Shown: piece by piece, positions 26,876-35,529 of the stretch
How positions within the stretch are numbered: position 1 is the first letter of the stretch
How the letters are laid out: each line of letters starts with the position of its first letter
DNA from: Flavobacteriaceae bacterium
Lineage (GTDB): Bacteria > Bacteroidota > Bacteroidia > Flavobacteriales > Flavobacteriaceae
Direction: 5' to 3'
Length of the DNA: 64,000 nt
Assembly: GCA_002746415.1 (NCBI GenBank)
Contig: NVXD01000019.1
Location: forward strand, 62,001 to 126,000
Made by a program: the position numbers and the translations under genes
Notes under the pieces: model-generated
The model's input: the letters and a program-made list of their open reading frames with translations, nothing else
What the model was told of the DNA's origin: nothing
Database searches by the model: none

Positions 26876-27331
26876 TTATTTGTTTAAAGAACTCACCAAA
26901 GTTTCCAATCTATCAAAAACAGAACCCCAACCATTCATAATACCCATTTTTTCTTGTTGTATGCGATATTCCTCAGTGGGATGCACAACATTAAAAGTAA
27001 AATTGGTTTTATCTCCATCTTCTTCAAATAGGGCTTGTATTTCAACTCCTTCTGTCATTGGTTTGAAATTGGCAGAAGAAATTATTTTTTTCAGCGCAAC
27101 GATTTCAGAGTACACGCCATCTGTAATGAACTCGCTACCATTGGGCATTAGCATGGTATACTTCCATTGACCACCAACATTAAAATCGTGTTCAACTATC
27201 TGTACTTCCATTCCCTGTGGACCCCACCAATTGGCAATGTGTTCTGCTTGCGTCCAAGCTTCCCATACTAATTTTATAGGTGCATTAAATGTTCTTTTCA
27301 AAGTTACTGTTCGGCTGTTTAAATCACTCAT
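26876..27331 (-). CDS. SRPBCC / AHSA1-type domain protein
   Basis: 151 residues of the activator-of-Hsp90-ATPase-like START fold: an opening TVTLKRTFNAPIKLVWEAWT, then HIANWWGPQGMEV, FNVGGQWKYTMLMPNG and the closing helix QEKMGIMNGWGSVFDRLETL. These single-domain proteins bind small hydrophobic ligands. They are very often encoded behind an ArsR-type repressor, as here: the gene overlaps the repressor gene by 8 bases. The ligand and biological role are not known. Confidence 0.85.
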   Translation of the reverse strand: MSDLNSRTVTLKRTFNAPIKLVWEAWTQAEHIANWWGPQGMEVQIVEHDFNVGGQWKYTMLMPNGSEFITDGVYSEIVALKKIISSANFKPMTEGVEIQALFEEDGDKTNFTFNVVHPTEEYRIQQEKMGIMNGWGSVFDRLETLVSSLNK

Positions 27332-27656
27332 TGTCTTTATTTTTTGTTTGTAGTTTCATTAAATATGTATCGAAAGAATCCAGTCGATCTTCCCATAATT
27401 TTTGATATTGTTCAATCCATAAGAAGGCAGGAATCAAGTTTTTAGGTTGTATCTGACAGAATCGTTCTCTCCCTTGCTTGTTGATTTCTATGATGCCACA
27501 TTCTTTCAATATTTTTAAATGCTTTGATATTGCCGGTCGACTCACATCAAATTTTTCAGCTACAGCGTTTACAGACAACACTTCTTTTGCCAGTAACTCA
27601 ATAATGTCCCGTCTAACTGGGTCTGCAATTGCCTGAAACACATCTCTCCTCATCAT
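27324..27656 (-). CDS. ArsR-family transcriptional repressor
   Basis: About 110 residues of winged helix: MRRDVFQAIADPVRRDIIEL, ALSVNAVAEKF-like dimer helix, recognition helix in VSRPAISKHLKILKE, and wing GIIEINKQGRERFCQI. I choose the ATG at 27656 (27653 is equivalent). The open frame reaches 27695, but that would put coding sequence over the paired dyad repeats at 27662-27703, which look like its operator. No arsenic- or zinc-site cysteine pair is present. It probably represses itself and the SRPBCC gene that overlaps its 3' end. Confidence 0.88.
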   Translation of the reverse strand: MMRRDVFQAIADPVRRDIIELLAKEVLSVNAVAEKFDVSRPAISKHLKILKECGIIEINKQGRERFCQIQPKNLIPAFLWIEQYQKLWEDRLDSFDTYLMKLQTKNKDNE

Positions 27657-27661
27657 ATTAG

Positions 27662-27703
27662 GTAACTGATTGGTTACAAATATAAATGTAATCATTCAGT
27701 TAC
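27662..27703. promoter_or_regulatory. Tandem dyad operator of the ArsR/SRPBCC operon
   Basis: Two copies of one 16-bp element: GTAAC-N6-GTTAC at 27662-27677 and GTAAT-N6-GTTAC at 27688-27703. Their starts are 26 bases apart, and both lie directly upstream of the repressor start codon. Identical spacing in both copies argues for protein binding. Confidence 0.6.
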
Positions 27704-27767
27704 GCAAGTTTTTTTTGAAAATTTAATGCGGTGGAAGTGAACTGGTCAGATAAAACCTAGGGAAGGA

Positions 27768-29177
27768 TTATTTCCATTCGGTATGGAAAATCCCTTCCAT
27801 ATCTGTACGCTCATAGGTGTGCGAGCCAAAATGGTCTCTTTGTGCCTGTATCAAATTTAAGGGTAAACGTTCTGAGGTATATGCATCAAAATACGTTAAC
27901 GAGTTGGAAACACCCGGTACTGGAATTCCATTTTTTGCTGCATAGGCCACAACTTCTCTGGTTGAGTCTACAGTGGACTGCACTTTTTCAACAAAAGCAG
28001 GAGCTAGCAATAGGTTGCGTAGCTTTTTATTTTCTTGGTAGACTTTTGTAATATCTTCCAACAATTCAGCCCTTATGATACATCCTGCTCTCCAAATTTT
28101 AGCAATAACTGCTAAATCCAATTCATAACCATATTCATTGGAAGCGTCCAAAAGTTGGTGCAATCCTTGTGCATATGCAGAAATAAAAGAGAAGTATAGT
28201 GCTTCTTCTGCTAATTTTATTATTTCCTTTTTATCTATAGCGGTAGGGGTAGGGCGGTCATATAATTTATCTGCTTGTGTGCGTTCCTCCTTGAGGGCAG
28301 AAATTTCTCGCATACTCACTGCAATATCAATTGTTGGAATAGGTATCCCTAAATCCATTGCATTTTGGGAGGTCCATTTTCCTGTTCCTTTTTGTTTGGC
28401 TTTATCTAAGATTTTATCTACCAAACGGCCATCAGCCTTATCATCTTCTTGCTTTAGTATTTCAGAAGTAATCTCAACAAGAAAAGATTGCAACCTTCCT
28501 TTATTCCAAGTACTAAAAACTTCATGAAGTTCATCATTGTTTAAACCTCCTGCTCTTTTAAGAAGGTCATAAATTTCTGATGTCAATTGCATTAAGCCAT
28601 ATTCAATACCATTATGTACCATTTTCACATAATTCCCGGCTGATTTCGGGCCCAAATAAGCAACACAAGGCTCACCCTTAAATTTTGCAGACACTGCTTC
28701 AAAAATAGGCTGCACCTCTTTGTAAGCTTCCTTATCACCACCAGGCATAATACTGGGGCCTCTTCTTGCTCCTTTTGCGCCACCAGATACACCAGAACCA
28801 AAGAAATGAATGTTCTTTTCTTTTAAATAAGCTTCTCTTCTATCTGTGTCCGTAAAGAAAGAATTCCCACCATCAATTATAATATCACCTTTGTCCAAGT
28901 GTGGCAATAAGCTTTCAATAACTACATCAACAATTTTTCCTGCGGGTACCAACAACATGATTTTACGTGGCGTGGATAAATTTTGAACAAACTCAAGCAC
29001 GTCGGTAGATGCGCTCACTTTTGCTAAATCATTACCTTCTTCTTTTAGTGCATTTACCTTTTCAGTATCCATGTCATGGCCATAAGCAGAAAAGCCATTG
29101 TCTGCAACATTTAAAATAAAATTACGTCCCATAACACCGAGACCTACCAAGCCAAAATCATAATTGTTATTCCCCAT
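27768..29177 (-). CDS. gnd: 6-phosphogluconate dehydrogenase, decarboxylating
   Basis: Oxidises 6-phosphogluconate to ribulose-5-phosphate and CO2, giving NADPH, in the cytosol. At 469 residues it has the usual length. It has Rossmann motif GLGVMGRN near residue 11, GDIIIDGGNSFF, substrate loop SGVSGGAKGARRGPS, catalytic KMVHNGIEYG, and a C-terminal segment ending YERTDMEGIFHTEW that reaches the other subunit. It is divergent from zwf-pgl, so the whole oxidative branch is clustered around one 198-base regulatory gap. Confidence 0.96.
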   Translation of the reverse strand: MGNNNYDFGLVGLGVMGRNFILNVADNGFSAYGHDMDTEKVNALKEEGNDLAKVSASTDVLEFVQNLSTPRKIMLLVPAGKIVDVVIESLLPHLDKGDIIIDGGNSFFTDTDRREAYLKEKNIHFFGSGVSGGAKGARRGPSIMPGGDKEAYKEVQPIFEAVSAKFKGEPCVAYLGPKSAGNYVKMVHNGIEYGLMQLTSEIYDLLKRAGGLNNDELHEVFSTWNKGRLQSFLVEITSEILKQEDDKADGRLVDKILDKAKQKGTGKWTSQNAMDLGIPIPTIDIAVSMREISALKEERTQADKLYDRPTPTAIDKKEIIKLAEEALYFSFISAYAQGLHQLLDASNEYGYELDLAVIAKIWRAGCIIRAELLEDITKVYQENKKLRNLLLAPAFVEKVQSTVDSTREVVAYAAKNGIPVPGVSNSLTYFDAYTSERLPLNLIQAQRDHFGSHTYERTDMEGIFHTEWK

Positions 29178-29192
29178 ATATTTTTGTATTTG

Positions 29193-29204
29193 CTTAACGT
29201 TAAG
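29193..29204. promoter_or_regulatory. 12-bp perfect palindrome in the gnd / zwf divergent region
   Basis: CTTAACGTTAAG, 16 bases upstream of the gnd start codon. A candidate operator or part of the gnd leader. The rest of 29178-29375 has only a near-consensus box TATCTTCG at 29241-29248 facing zwf. Confidence 0.3.
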
Positions 29205-29375
29205 TACCCAATTTGTAAATTCTGTAACTTAAATAAGCTCTATCTTCGCGTTTTGTTTTTAAAGAGTCAAAATTAACCTAAAATATCGACTTGTAAAGGG
29301 TAGACTTTGTAAACTAACAAAGCAGATAAATAAGGTTTTAAATATAAAAAATTACCATTGGTACTATAAGGGTAT

Positions 29376-30911
29376 ATGAAAAAAACATCAAATCAAATGC
29401 TGGTTATTTTTGGCGCTTCGGGAGACCTTACCGCTAGAAAATTGATACCTGCAATATATAATTTGTACAAAGGAAACCACCTTCCGGAAAATTTTGTGGT
29501 GCTTGGCGTTAGCCGTAGTAATTTAACAGATGGGGAGTTCAGAAAAAAAGTGGTTCATGAAAGCTCCTATTTAAAGGAGAAAATAAATGGAGATGCAGAA
29601 GATTTCGTAAAAACATTTGCAAGTAAATTATTTTATGAAGATTTAGGGGATAAGTATGATGCAGATTATGATAGATTAAGCAAACGTATTTCTGACCTTA
29701 ATACAAAGTATAGCACGGATAATAATTATATCTTTTATCTGTCCACACCTCCTGGTATTTATGAAGTGGTTGCTAAAAACCTTTCTGCTAAAGGACTTAA
29801 CAATGAAGCTGATGGTTGGAAACGACTCATAGTGGAGAAACCATTTGGCTATAGTTTGGAAACAGCCAAACACTTAAATAAAGGATTGCAGTCCTATTTT
29901 AAGGAAAAGCAGATATACCGTATTGACCATTATTTAGGAAAAGAAACGGTACAAAACTTATTGGTCACCCGTTTTTCTAATAGTATTTTTGAGCCGTTAT
30001 GGAACAGAAATTACATTAGACATGTAGAAATCACCAATGCTGAAAAAGTAGGTGTGGAAAAAAGAGGCGGTTACTATGATAAGTCGGGCGCTTTACGAGA
30101 TATGTTCCAAAACCATTTGTTGCAGATTATTTCTCTTATAGTGATGGAGCCGCCTATAGGAGATAGTGCTGAGGCGATTAGAAACGAGAAGGTAAAGGCA
30201 TTGAAATCGCTTCGTATCATGAGGGATCATGAAACCCTGTTCCAAAACACAATAAAAGGGCAGTATATTGCTACAGAGATAGATGGTAAAAAAGTAAAAG
30301 GATATAGAGAAGAAGAGGGTGTTGATCCAGATTCTACGACAGAAACCTTTGCGGCCATTAAATTTTTTGTAGATAACTGGAGATGGAAAGATGTTCCTTT
30401 TTATGTGCGTACTGCTAAGAAAATGCCAACGAAGGTGACAGAGGTGGTCATACATTTTAAATCACCGCACCATCAGATTTTTAAAGACACCAATGCTTTT
30501 GATAAGGATAATAAGTTAATTATTAGGATTCAACCTGATGAGGGGATTTTATTAAAGTTTGGGGTAAAGGTTCCTGGTCAAGGCTTTACAGTTGATAGGG
30601 CAAATATGGAATTTTACTACTCAAGTTTTGCTGATAACTATGTGATGGATGCCTATGAACGTCTTTTGTTAGATGCCATGCAAGGCGATGCTACTTTATA
30701 TGCAAGAGCAGATGAAGTGGAAGCAGCTTGGGAGTTTGTAGATCCTATTCTTGATTACTGGAAAAATGGTAAAGATGTAATTACCCATGGGTACCCAGCG
30801 GGAGTTTGGGGTCCAAAAAATGCAGATGATTTAATAGAAGGACTTTCTATGTGGAGAAATCCTGGGGAGAATCTGGCTGATGATGATTCTGGATACTGTG
30901 TTATTACTTAA
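29376..30911 (+). CDS. zwf: Glucose-6-phosphate 1-dehydrogenase
   Basis: Oxidises glucose-6-phosphate to 6-phosphogluconolactone with NADP reduction. It is 511 residues. The coenzyme loop GASGDLTARKLIPAIYNLY is near residue 13, and the active-site signature RIDHYLGKETVQN holds the substrate-binding lysine and histidine. The family segments EKPFGYSLETAK, DMFQNHLLQI and MQGDATLYARADEVE are present. pgl begins 11 bases after its stop codon, so the two are cotranscribed. It is divergent from gnd. Confidence 0.96.
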   Translation: MKKTSNQMLVIFGASGDLTARKLIPAIYNLYKGNHLPENFVVLGVSRSNLTDGEFRKKVVHESSYLKEKINGDAEDFVKTFASKLFYEDLGDKYDADYDRLSKRISDLNTKYSTDNNYIFYLSTPPGIYEVVAKNLSAKGLNNEADGWKRLIVEKPFGYSLETAKHLNKGLQSYFKEKQIYRIDHYLGKETVQNLLVTRFSNSIFEPLWNRNYIRHVEITNAEKVGVEKRGGYYDKSGALRDMFQNHLLQIISLIVMEPPIGDSAEAIRNEKVKALKSLRIMRDHETLFQNTIKGQYIATEIDGKKVKGYREEEGVDPDSTTETFAAIKFFVDNWRWKDVPFYVRTAKKMPTKVTEVVIHFKSPHHQIFKDTNAFDKDNKLIIRIQPDEGILLKFGVKVPGQGFTVDRANMEFYYSSFADNYVMDAYERLLLDAMQGDATLYARADEVEAAWEFVDPILDYWKNGKDVITHGYPAGVWGPKNADDLIEGLSMWRNPGENLADDDSGYCVIT

Positions 30912-30921
30912 ATAAAAATTG

Positions 30922-31632
30922 ATGGAACTAAAAATATACAATTCTAAGGCTAAGGTAGCGGAATCTTTTTCGGAGTATTTAAAAGCTTTAATTCAGTCTA
31001 ATGCAGTAACGCATATAGCACTTTCTGGAGGTAGTACACCAAAGATTGTTTTTGAATATATATCTGATAATTTCAAGAATGACATTGATTGGTCAACAGT
31101 TCATTTTTATTGGGGAGATGAACGTTGTGTGGCACCAAGTCATGAAGAAAGTAATTATAAAATGACAGTAGATTACCTCTTGAGTAATATAAGCATACCA
31201 GCAGGCAACATACACCGTGTAAAAGGAGAAGATATCCCTGAGAACGAAGCTGTAAGATATAGTGCCGTTTTAGATAAGGAATTACCTAAATTAAATGATA
31301 TTCCCCAATTTGATTTGGTTATGTTGGGAATGGGTGATGACGGGCATACTGCTTCCATTTTTCCTCATGAAATACAATTGTGGAATGCTGATACCAATTG
31401 TGAAGTAGCCATTCATCCAGATTCTGAACAAAGACGAATTACCATTACTGGAAAGCTAATCAACAATGCCAAAGAAGTTGCCTTTTTGGTCACTGGTGCT
31501 GGTAAGTCTGAAAAGATGAGGGAAATAATTAAGACTGACGCTACTGCGCCAAAGTATCCAGCTAGTTTGGTGGTACCTACTTCTGGAAAATTGTTATGGT
31601 TTTTAGATGCTGATGCCGCAGCGGAGTTGTAG
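30922..31632 (+). CDS. pgl: 6-phosphogluconolactonase
   Basis: Hydrolyses 6-phosphogluconolactone, the step between Zwf and Gnd. 236 residues from the ATG at 30922; a TTG immediately before it is in frame. Motifs: phosphate loop ALSGGSTPKIVFEY, HFYWGDERCV, and LGMGDDGHTASIFPHE with the catalytic histidine. It belongs to the SOL/DevB type, not the beta-propeller YbhE type. It is cotranscribed with zwf. Confidence 0.95.
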   Translation: MELKIYNSKAKVAESFSEYLKALIQSNAVTHIALSGGSTPKIVFEYISDNFKNDIDWSTVHFYWGDERCVAPSHEESNYKMTVDYLLSNISIPAGNIHRVKGEDIPENEAVRYSAVLDKELPKLNDIPQFDLVMLGMGDDGHTASIFPHEIQLWNADTNCEVAIHPDSEQRRITITGKLINNAKEVAFLVTGAGKSEKMREIIKTDATAPKYPASLVVPTSGKLLWFLDADAAAEL

Positions 31633-31721
31633 TGTGGAATTTTTTTAAACAACTGTTATTCATAAAATTAACGAATTGGCTAAAAAACAGTTTATTTTAG
31701 AGAATAGCGTAACCTAGTTGC

Positions 31722-32270
31722 TTATTTTTTCCAACCTATTTTTATATTTTCTCTTTTTAGGTTTTCTAAATATTCTTCCGCTTTAAAAACGGAAGAATCA
31801 AACTCTGTATCTCGTATAAATGCTTGTTCTTTTCGCTGTTTGCTTCTTGCAAATCTTCTAATGCCTTGTTCTGTTTCTACTAAAAGCCCTGGTACTGGAA
31901 TGCTTTTCCCTTCTTTATCCTTGGCTACCATTGTAAAATAGGAGGAATTACAATGCGTTACTTTTCCAGAGGTAATGTTTTCGGATTCTACCCGCACGCC
32001 AACCACCATAGAGGTTCTACCTGTGTAGTTGACAGAAGCTTTAAGCGTTAATAAGTCGCCCACATCTATAGCGCTTAGAAAGTTTACGCGGTTCACAGAT
32101 GCTGTAACACAATACCTTTGAGAGTGCTTAGAAGAACAGGCAAAGGCTATTTGATCCATTAAATTTAAAATATGCCCTCCATGCACCTTTCCACCAAAAT
32201 TGGAATGGGATGGAAGCATAAGTTCTGTAATGGATACCTGTGATTCTGTTGCAGCTTTATATTTTTGCAT
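31722..32270 (-). CDS. Acyl-CoA thioesterase (hotdog fold, YciA/BACH type)
   Basis: 182 residues. One hotdog domain with the BACH-type core LPSHSNFGGKVHGGHILNLM, in which the central helix carries the catalytic acidic residue, followed by DQIAFACSSKHS and RTSMVVGVRVESEN. The C-terminal 40 residues are charged and may aid oligomerisation. It would hydrolyse medium- or long-chain acyl-CoA in the cytosol. It overlaps the end of rmuC by 14 bases and is therefore probably translated from the same message. Confidence 0.85.
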   Translation of the reverse strand: MQKYKAATESQVSITELMLPSHSNFGGKVHGGHILNLMDQIAFACSSKHSQRYCVTASVNRVNFLSAIDVGDLLTLKASVNYTGRTSMVVGVRVESENITSGKVTHCNSSYFTMVAKDKEGKSIPVPGLLVETEQGIRRFARSKQRKEQAFIRDTEFDSSVFKAEEYLENLKRENIKIGWKK

Positions 32271-33627
32271 TATGCTCTTCTATATTTAATGTTGTAGGTT
32301 CTTCATCAAAATCATCCTCTTGGGCCCGTTTTAAAATAGACTCTGGTATAGATTTTTTTGCTTTTGCCCCCATTTTCTTCAACTTCTCTATACTGGTAAT
32401 AATATTTCCTCTTCCTTCAACCAATTTGTTCATGGCACCTCTATATTCAACTTTTGCCTCATCCATTCTTTTGCCAACCTTGGTCAAATCAATTACAAAA
32501 CCTTCAAATTTGTCATACAAAGCACCTGCTTGTCTGGCAATCTCTATAGCATTTTTTTGCTGCTTTTCATTGTTCCACATGCTGTCTATAGTCCGCAAGG
32601 TTGCCAATAGGGTAGTGGGTGTAACGATGATTATGTTTTGTTCAAAAGCCTTGTTGTACAGTGAGTTGTCCTTGTTTATTGCTATGGCAAATGCAGGTTC
32701 AATAGGGACAAACATGAGTACAAAATCTGGACTTTCCATTTCATACAAATCTTCATATTTTTTTGCGGACAATTGTTCTACATGCCGTCTTAGAGAATTT
32801 ACATGATCTTTTAAATGTTTCTCCTTTAAATCGTCTTCTTCATTTACAAAGCGTTCATAATCTGTTAAAGACACCTTGGAATCCACGACCATTTTTTTAC
32901 CATCGGGAAGGTTAATGATGACATCTGGTAATACGCGACTGCCATCTTCCTTAGTGAAGCTTTGTTGTACGGAATACTCCCTATCTTTTTCAAGGCCAGA
33001 TTTTTCCAGCACACGCTCTAACACCAATTCCCCCCAGTTCCCTTGCATTTTACTATCTCCTTTCAACGCTTTGGTAAGATTGATGGTTTCTTTACTCATT
33101 TGGGCATTCAGTTCTTTTAAACCGAATATTTGTTGGCGTAGCGCAGCGTGATAATCAATACTTTCTTTATGCGTCTGCTCCACTTTTTTCTCAAAAAGGT
33201 GTATTCTTTCTTGAAGTGGGGTTAAAATGTTTTTAATGTTTTCTTTGTTCTGTTCCGTAAACTTGGCACTTTTTTCATCCAATATTTTATTGGCCAGATT
33301 CTCAAATTCTTTGGTGAACTTTTCTTGAAGTTTTTCTACTTCCTCTTTTTGCTCCGTATTCTTTAACTGAAGATTTTCCATATCGGCCTGATACCGAATA
33401 ATCTGATTGTCCAATTGGGCATTTTCTAAACGCAATTGGTTTTTCTCTTCCTCAGCATACCTCAATTTTTCTTCTTCAACAGTCAGTGAACTTCGTAATT
33501 GCTGTTCTCTTTCTACTAAAGTACTTTGACTAGATTTTGTCTTTAAATTCTGAATATAACTCCCCAAAAAGAAGCCTCCAGTTAAAAAAATCAGCCCAAT
33601 TATGATATAAATAAGGAGTTCGCTCAT
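32257..33627 (-). CDS. rmuC: DNA recombination protein RmuC
   Basis: 456 residues. The N-terminal membrane anchor (YIIIGLIFLTGGFFLGSYI) is followed by a long coiled coil from about residue 40 to 180 rich in Glu, Lys and Gln. The RmuC nuclease-like core comes next: MQGNWGELVLERVLEKSGL, VLPDVIINLPDGKKMVVDSK (the PD-(D/E)xK-type acidic and lysine residues), then FVLMFVPIEPAFAIA. RmuC limits inversions at short repeats in E. coli. The tail past about residue 430 is acidic. It is transcribed with the thioesterase gene. Confidence 0.93.
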   Translation of the reverse strand: MSELLIYIIIGLIFLTGGFFLGSYIQNLKTKSSQSTLVEREQQLRSSLTVEEEKLRYAEEEKNQLRLENAQLDNQIIRYQADMENLQLKNTEQKEEVEKLQEKFTKEFENLANKILDEKSAKFTEQNKENIKNILTPLQERIHLFEKKVEQTHKESIDYHAALRQQIFGLKELNAQMSKETINLTKALKGDSKMQGNWGELVLERVLEKSGLEKDREYSVQQSFTKEDGSRVLPDVIINLPDGKKMVVDSKVSLTDYERFVNEEDDLKEKHLKDHVNSLRRHVEQLSAKKYEDLYEMESPDFVLMFVPIEPAFAIAINKDNSLYNKAFEQNIIIVTPTTLLATLRTIDSMWNNEKQQKNAIEIARQAGALYDKFEGFVIDLTKVGKRMDEAKVEYRGAMNKLVEGRGNIITSIEKLKKMGAKAKKSIPESILKRAQEDDFDEEPTTLNIEEHNAKI

Positions 33628-33674
33628 TCGTTAATTTACATTTGAAGTAAAGATAGCGGTTTGACTTTAAAATG

Positions 33675-34448
33675 TTACTTGTTTATTTTAAACGAAGCCG
33701 TTTTTGGATCAAATGTAATGGTGTCTGTTGGGAACATGCTTTCAAATTCCCCATTTTCAATCAATTGTTTTGGGGTGCCAAAACTGGTTTCCCCTTTTTT
33801 CATCAACAACATTTTATCTGCTAATTGAAGCCCCAATTCAATTTCATGGGTGGTATACACAATTGTTTTATTGGTGGTATGTGCAATCTGCTGTAATAGT
33901 TTTAGAATTTGTGCTTTATGGTACAAATCTAAATGTGTAGTGGGTTCATCCAATAGCATTATAGAAGTATCTTGAGCAACAGCCCTTGCAATCATTACTT
34001 TTTGTAGTTGTCCATCGCTCAATTCATAGCATTTTTTGTGCTGTAATTCTTCTAATCGCACCATTTCAATAGCAGCGGTAATTTTTTCTTTATCTGTCTG
34101 AGATAAACTTCCTAGCCAATTGGTATAAGGTTGTCTCCCCAAACATATCAATTCCAAAACAGTCAAGTTTTTTGAAGCGATAGGTTCTGTTAACACCAAA
34201 CTAATTTCAGTTGCTAATTCATAGGAACGGTATGATTCTAAAGATTTTCCTTTTACATCAATGCTTCCAGATAACTTAGGTTGTACATTGCCTAGCGTAC
34301 GTAAAAGTGTAGATTTCCCAATTCCGTTTACACCCACAATTGCGATTAGCTCCCCTTGATTCAGGTCAAAATCTATTTTACTTGAAATTGCGATACGCTC
34401 CTTTTTGGATGCGTACCCAATACTAAGGTCTTTTATAGATAAGGCGAT
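33675..34448 (-). CDS. btuD: ABC transporter ATPase, probable cobalamin importer BtuD
   Basis: Energises the BtuC permease at the inner membrane. Motifs: Walker A GVNGIGKS, signature LSDGQ, Walker B IMLLDEPTTHLDL, switch HE in YTTHEIELGL. No ATG, GTG or TTG exists in frame ahead of the Walker A box: the only standard start is a GTG inside the P-loop (34337), which would remove the first beta strand and cannot give a working protein. The conserved N terminus (ALSIKDLSIGYASKKERIAI) is nevertheless encoded in frame back to a stop at 34506-34508. I place the start at ATC 34448 (reads M-ALSIKDLSIGY); ATT at 34472 and ATA at 34436 are alternatives. That gives about 257 residues, normal for the family. 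It is the third gene of btuFCD. Confidence 0.8.
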   Translation of the reverse strand: MALSIKDLSIGYASKKERIAISSKIDFDLNQGELIAIVGVNGIGKSTLLRTLGNVQPKLSGSIDVKGKSLESYRSYELATEISLVLTEPIASKNLTVLELICLGRQPYTNWLGSLSQTDKEKITAAIEMVRLEELQHKKCYELSDGQLQKVMIARAVAQDTSIMLLDEPTTHLDLYHKAQILKLLQQIAHTTNKTIVYTTHEIELGLQLADKMLLMKKGETSFGTPKQLIENGEFESMFPTDTITFDPKTASFKINK

Positions 34449-34497
34449 ATGTGGTTCTCTAGTGTTGATAATTGCTAATTGTTTATTATTAAGGATG

Positions 34498-35529
34498 TTA
34501 AAATATCATTTTTCTTTTTCTAACCAACAACCAAATGACAACTGGCGCACCCACTATAGAGGTTATGGCATTAATAGGTAATACGTAGGCTGATGTTGGG
34601 AGTTGGGCTAATATATCGCATAACAGCATTAAAATAGCACCATAAATGATTACTGCAGGAACAAGGACTTTATGGTCTGTGGTGTCAAAAATTTGTCTAG
34701 TTAAATGTGGAACTGCCAAACCAATAAAAGCGATAGGTCCTGCAAAGGCAGTTATGCCACCAGCCAATACTCCAGTTGCTAGGATAATTAGGAATCGTTT
34801 CTTTTTAATATCAACACCTAGGCTTTTGGCATAGTTTTCACCCAAAAGAAAGGCGTTCAATGTTTTCATCAATGCTATACTAAGGAGTAGCCCAATTAAA
34901 ACAAGCACAAATAGAATAGATATCTGGGTCCATGAAAGATTCCCTACACTACCAAATGACCAATAGACATAACGCTGCAAATTTTCAGCATTAGAAAAAT
35001 AAGATAAGACACTGACCAAAGCAGCAGTGATGCTACCAAACATCAATCCAATAATCAACAAAGCCATGGTATCTTTAATTCTGGAGGCAACTACCATTAC
35101 TGTAAGAAGTACTAAAAAACTTCCAATACTAGATGCTACGGCCAAGGAAACATCGCTTACAATGTCATATGCAATCCACCCAGATACTAAAGAAGACCCC
35201 ATGATCAATAATGCTGCTCCTAGGCTTGCCCCAGAGCTTATGCCCAACACAAAGGGTCCAGCCAATGGATTTCTAAATAAGGTTTGCATTAAAAGGCCAC
35301 TTAATGAAAGCCCACTTCCCACAAGAATTGCTGCAAGTGCTTTGGGAATTCTATAATTAAGGACAATATATTTCCAGGATTCTTCCTGAACAGTACCTCC
35401 AAAGATTGAATTCCATATATCCACAAATGGAATGCTAACAGATCCAAGGCTAATGTTTACACAAAAACTGATACATAATGCCAATAGCAATAGTAAAAAG
35501 GATATTCGATATGTTTTTTGAACAGTCAC
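34498..35529 (-). CDS. btuC: FecCD/BtuC-type ABC permease, probable cobalamin importer
   Basis: 343 residues with about ten membrane helices. It has the family segments LRIPRTLAAIL-like NYRIPKALAAILVGSGLSLS, GLLMQTLFRNPLAGP, LGISSGASLGAALL, and the coupling-helix region PIAFIGLAVPHLTRQIF. It imports cobalamin or a metal chelate; B12 is favoured because the riboswitch-controlled receptor gene lies next door. The start is GTG at 35529, placed directly after the stop of btuF (TAAGTG), so translation is coupled. The last codons overlap the region from which the ATPase gene must start. Confidence 0.88.
   Translation of the reverse strand: MTVQKTYRISFLLLLLALCISFCVNISLGSVSIPFVDIWNSIFGGTVQEESWKYIVLNYRIPKALAAILVGSGLSLSGLLMQTLFRNPLAGPFVLGISSGASLGAALLIMGSSLVSGWIAYDIVSDVSLAVASSIGSFLVLLTVMVVASRIKDTMALLIIGLMFGSITAALVSVLSYFSNAENLQRYVYWSFGSVGNLSWTQISILFVLVLIGLLLSIALMKTLNAFLLGENYAKSLGVDIKKKRFLIILATGVLAGGITAFAGPIAFIGLAVPHLTRQIFDTTDHKVLVPAVIIYGAILMLLCDILAQLPTSAYVLPINAITSIVGAPVVIWLLVRKRKMIF

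Noticed and set aside
32240-32806. 188-codon open frame antisense to rmuC and the thioesterase gene
   Set aside because: Shadow of two conserved genes; Phe/Ser-rich without domains.
33675-34337. Short ATPase starting at GTG within the Walker A loop
   Set aside because: It would delete the first strand and half of the P-loop context; the conserved N terminus is encoded in frame just upstream.
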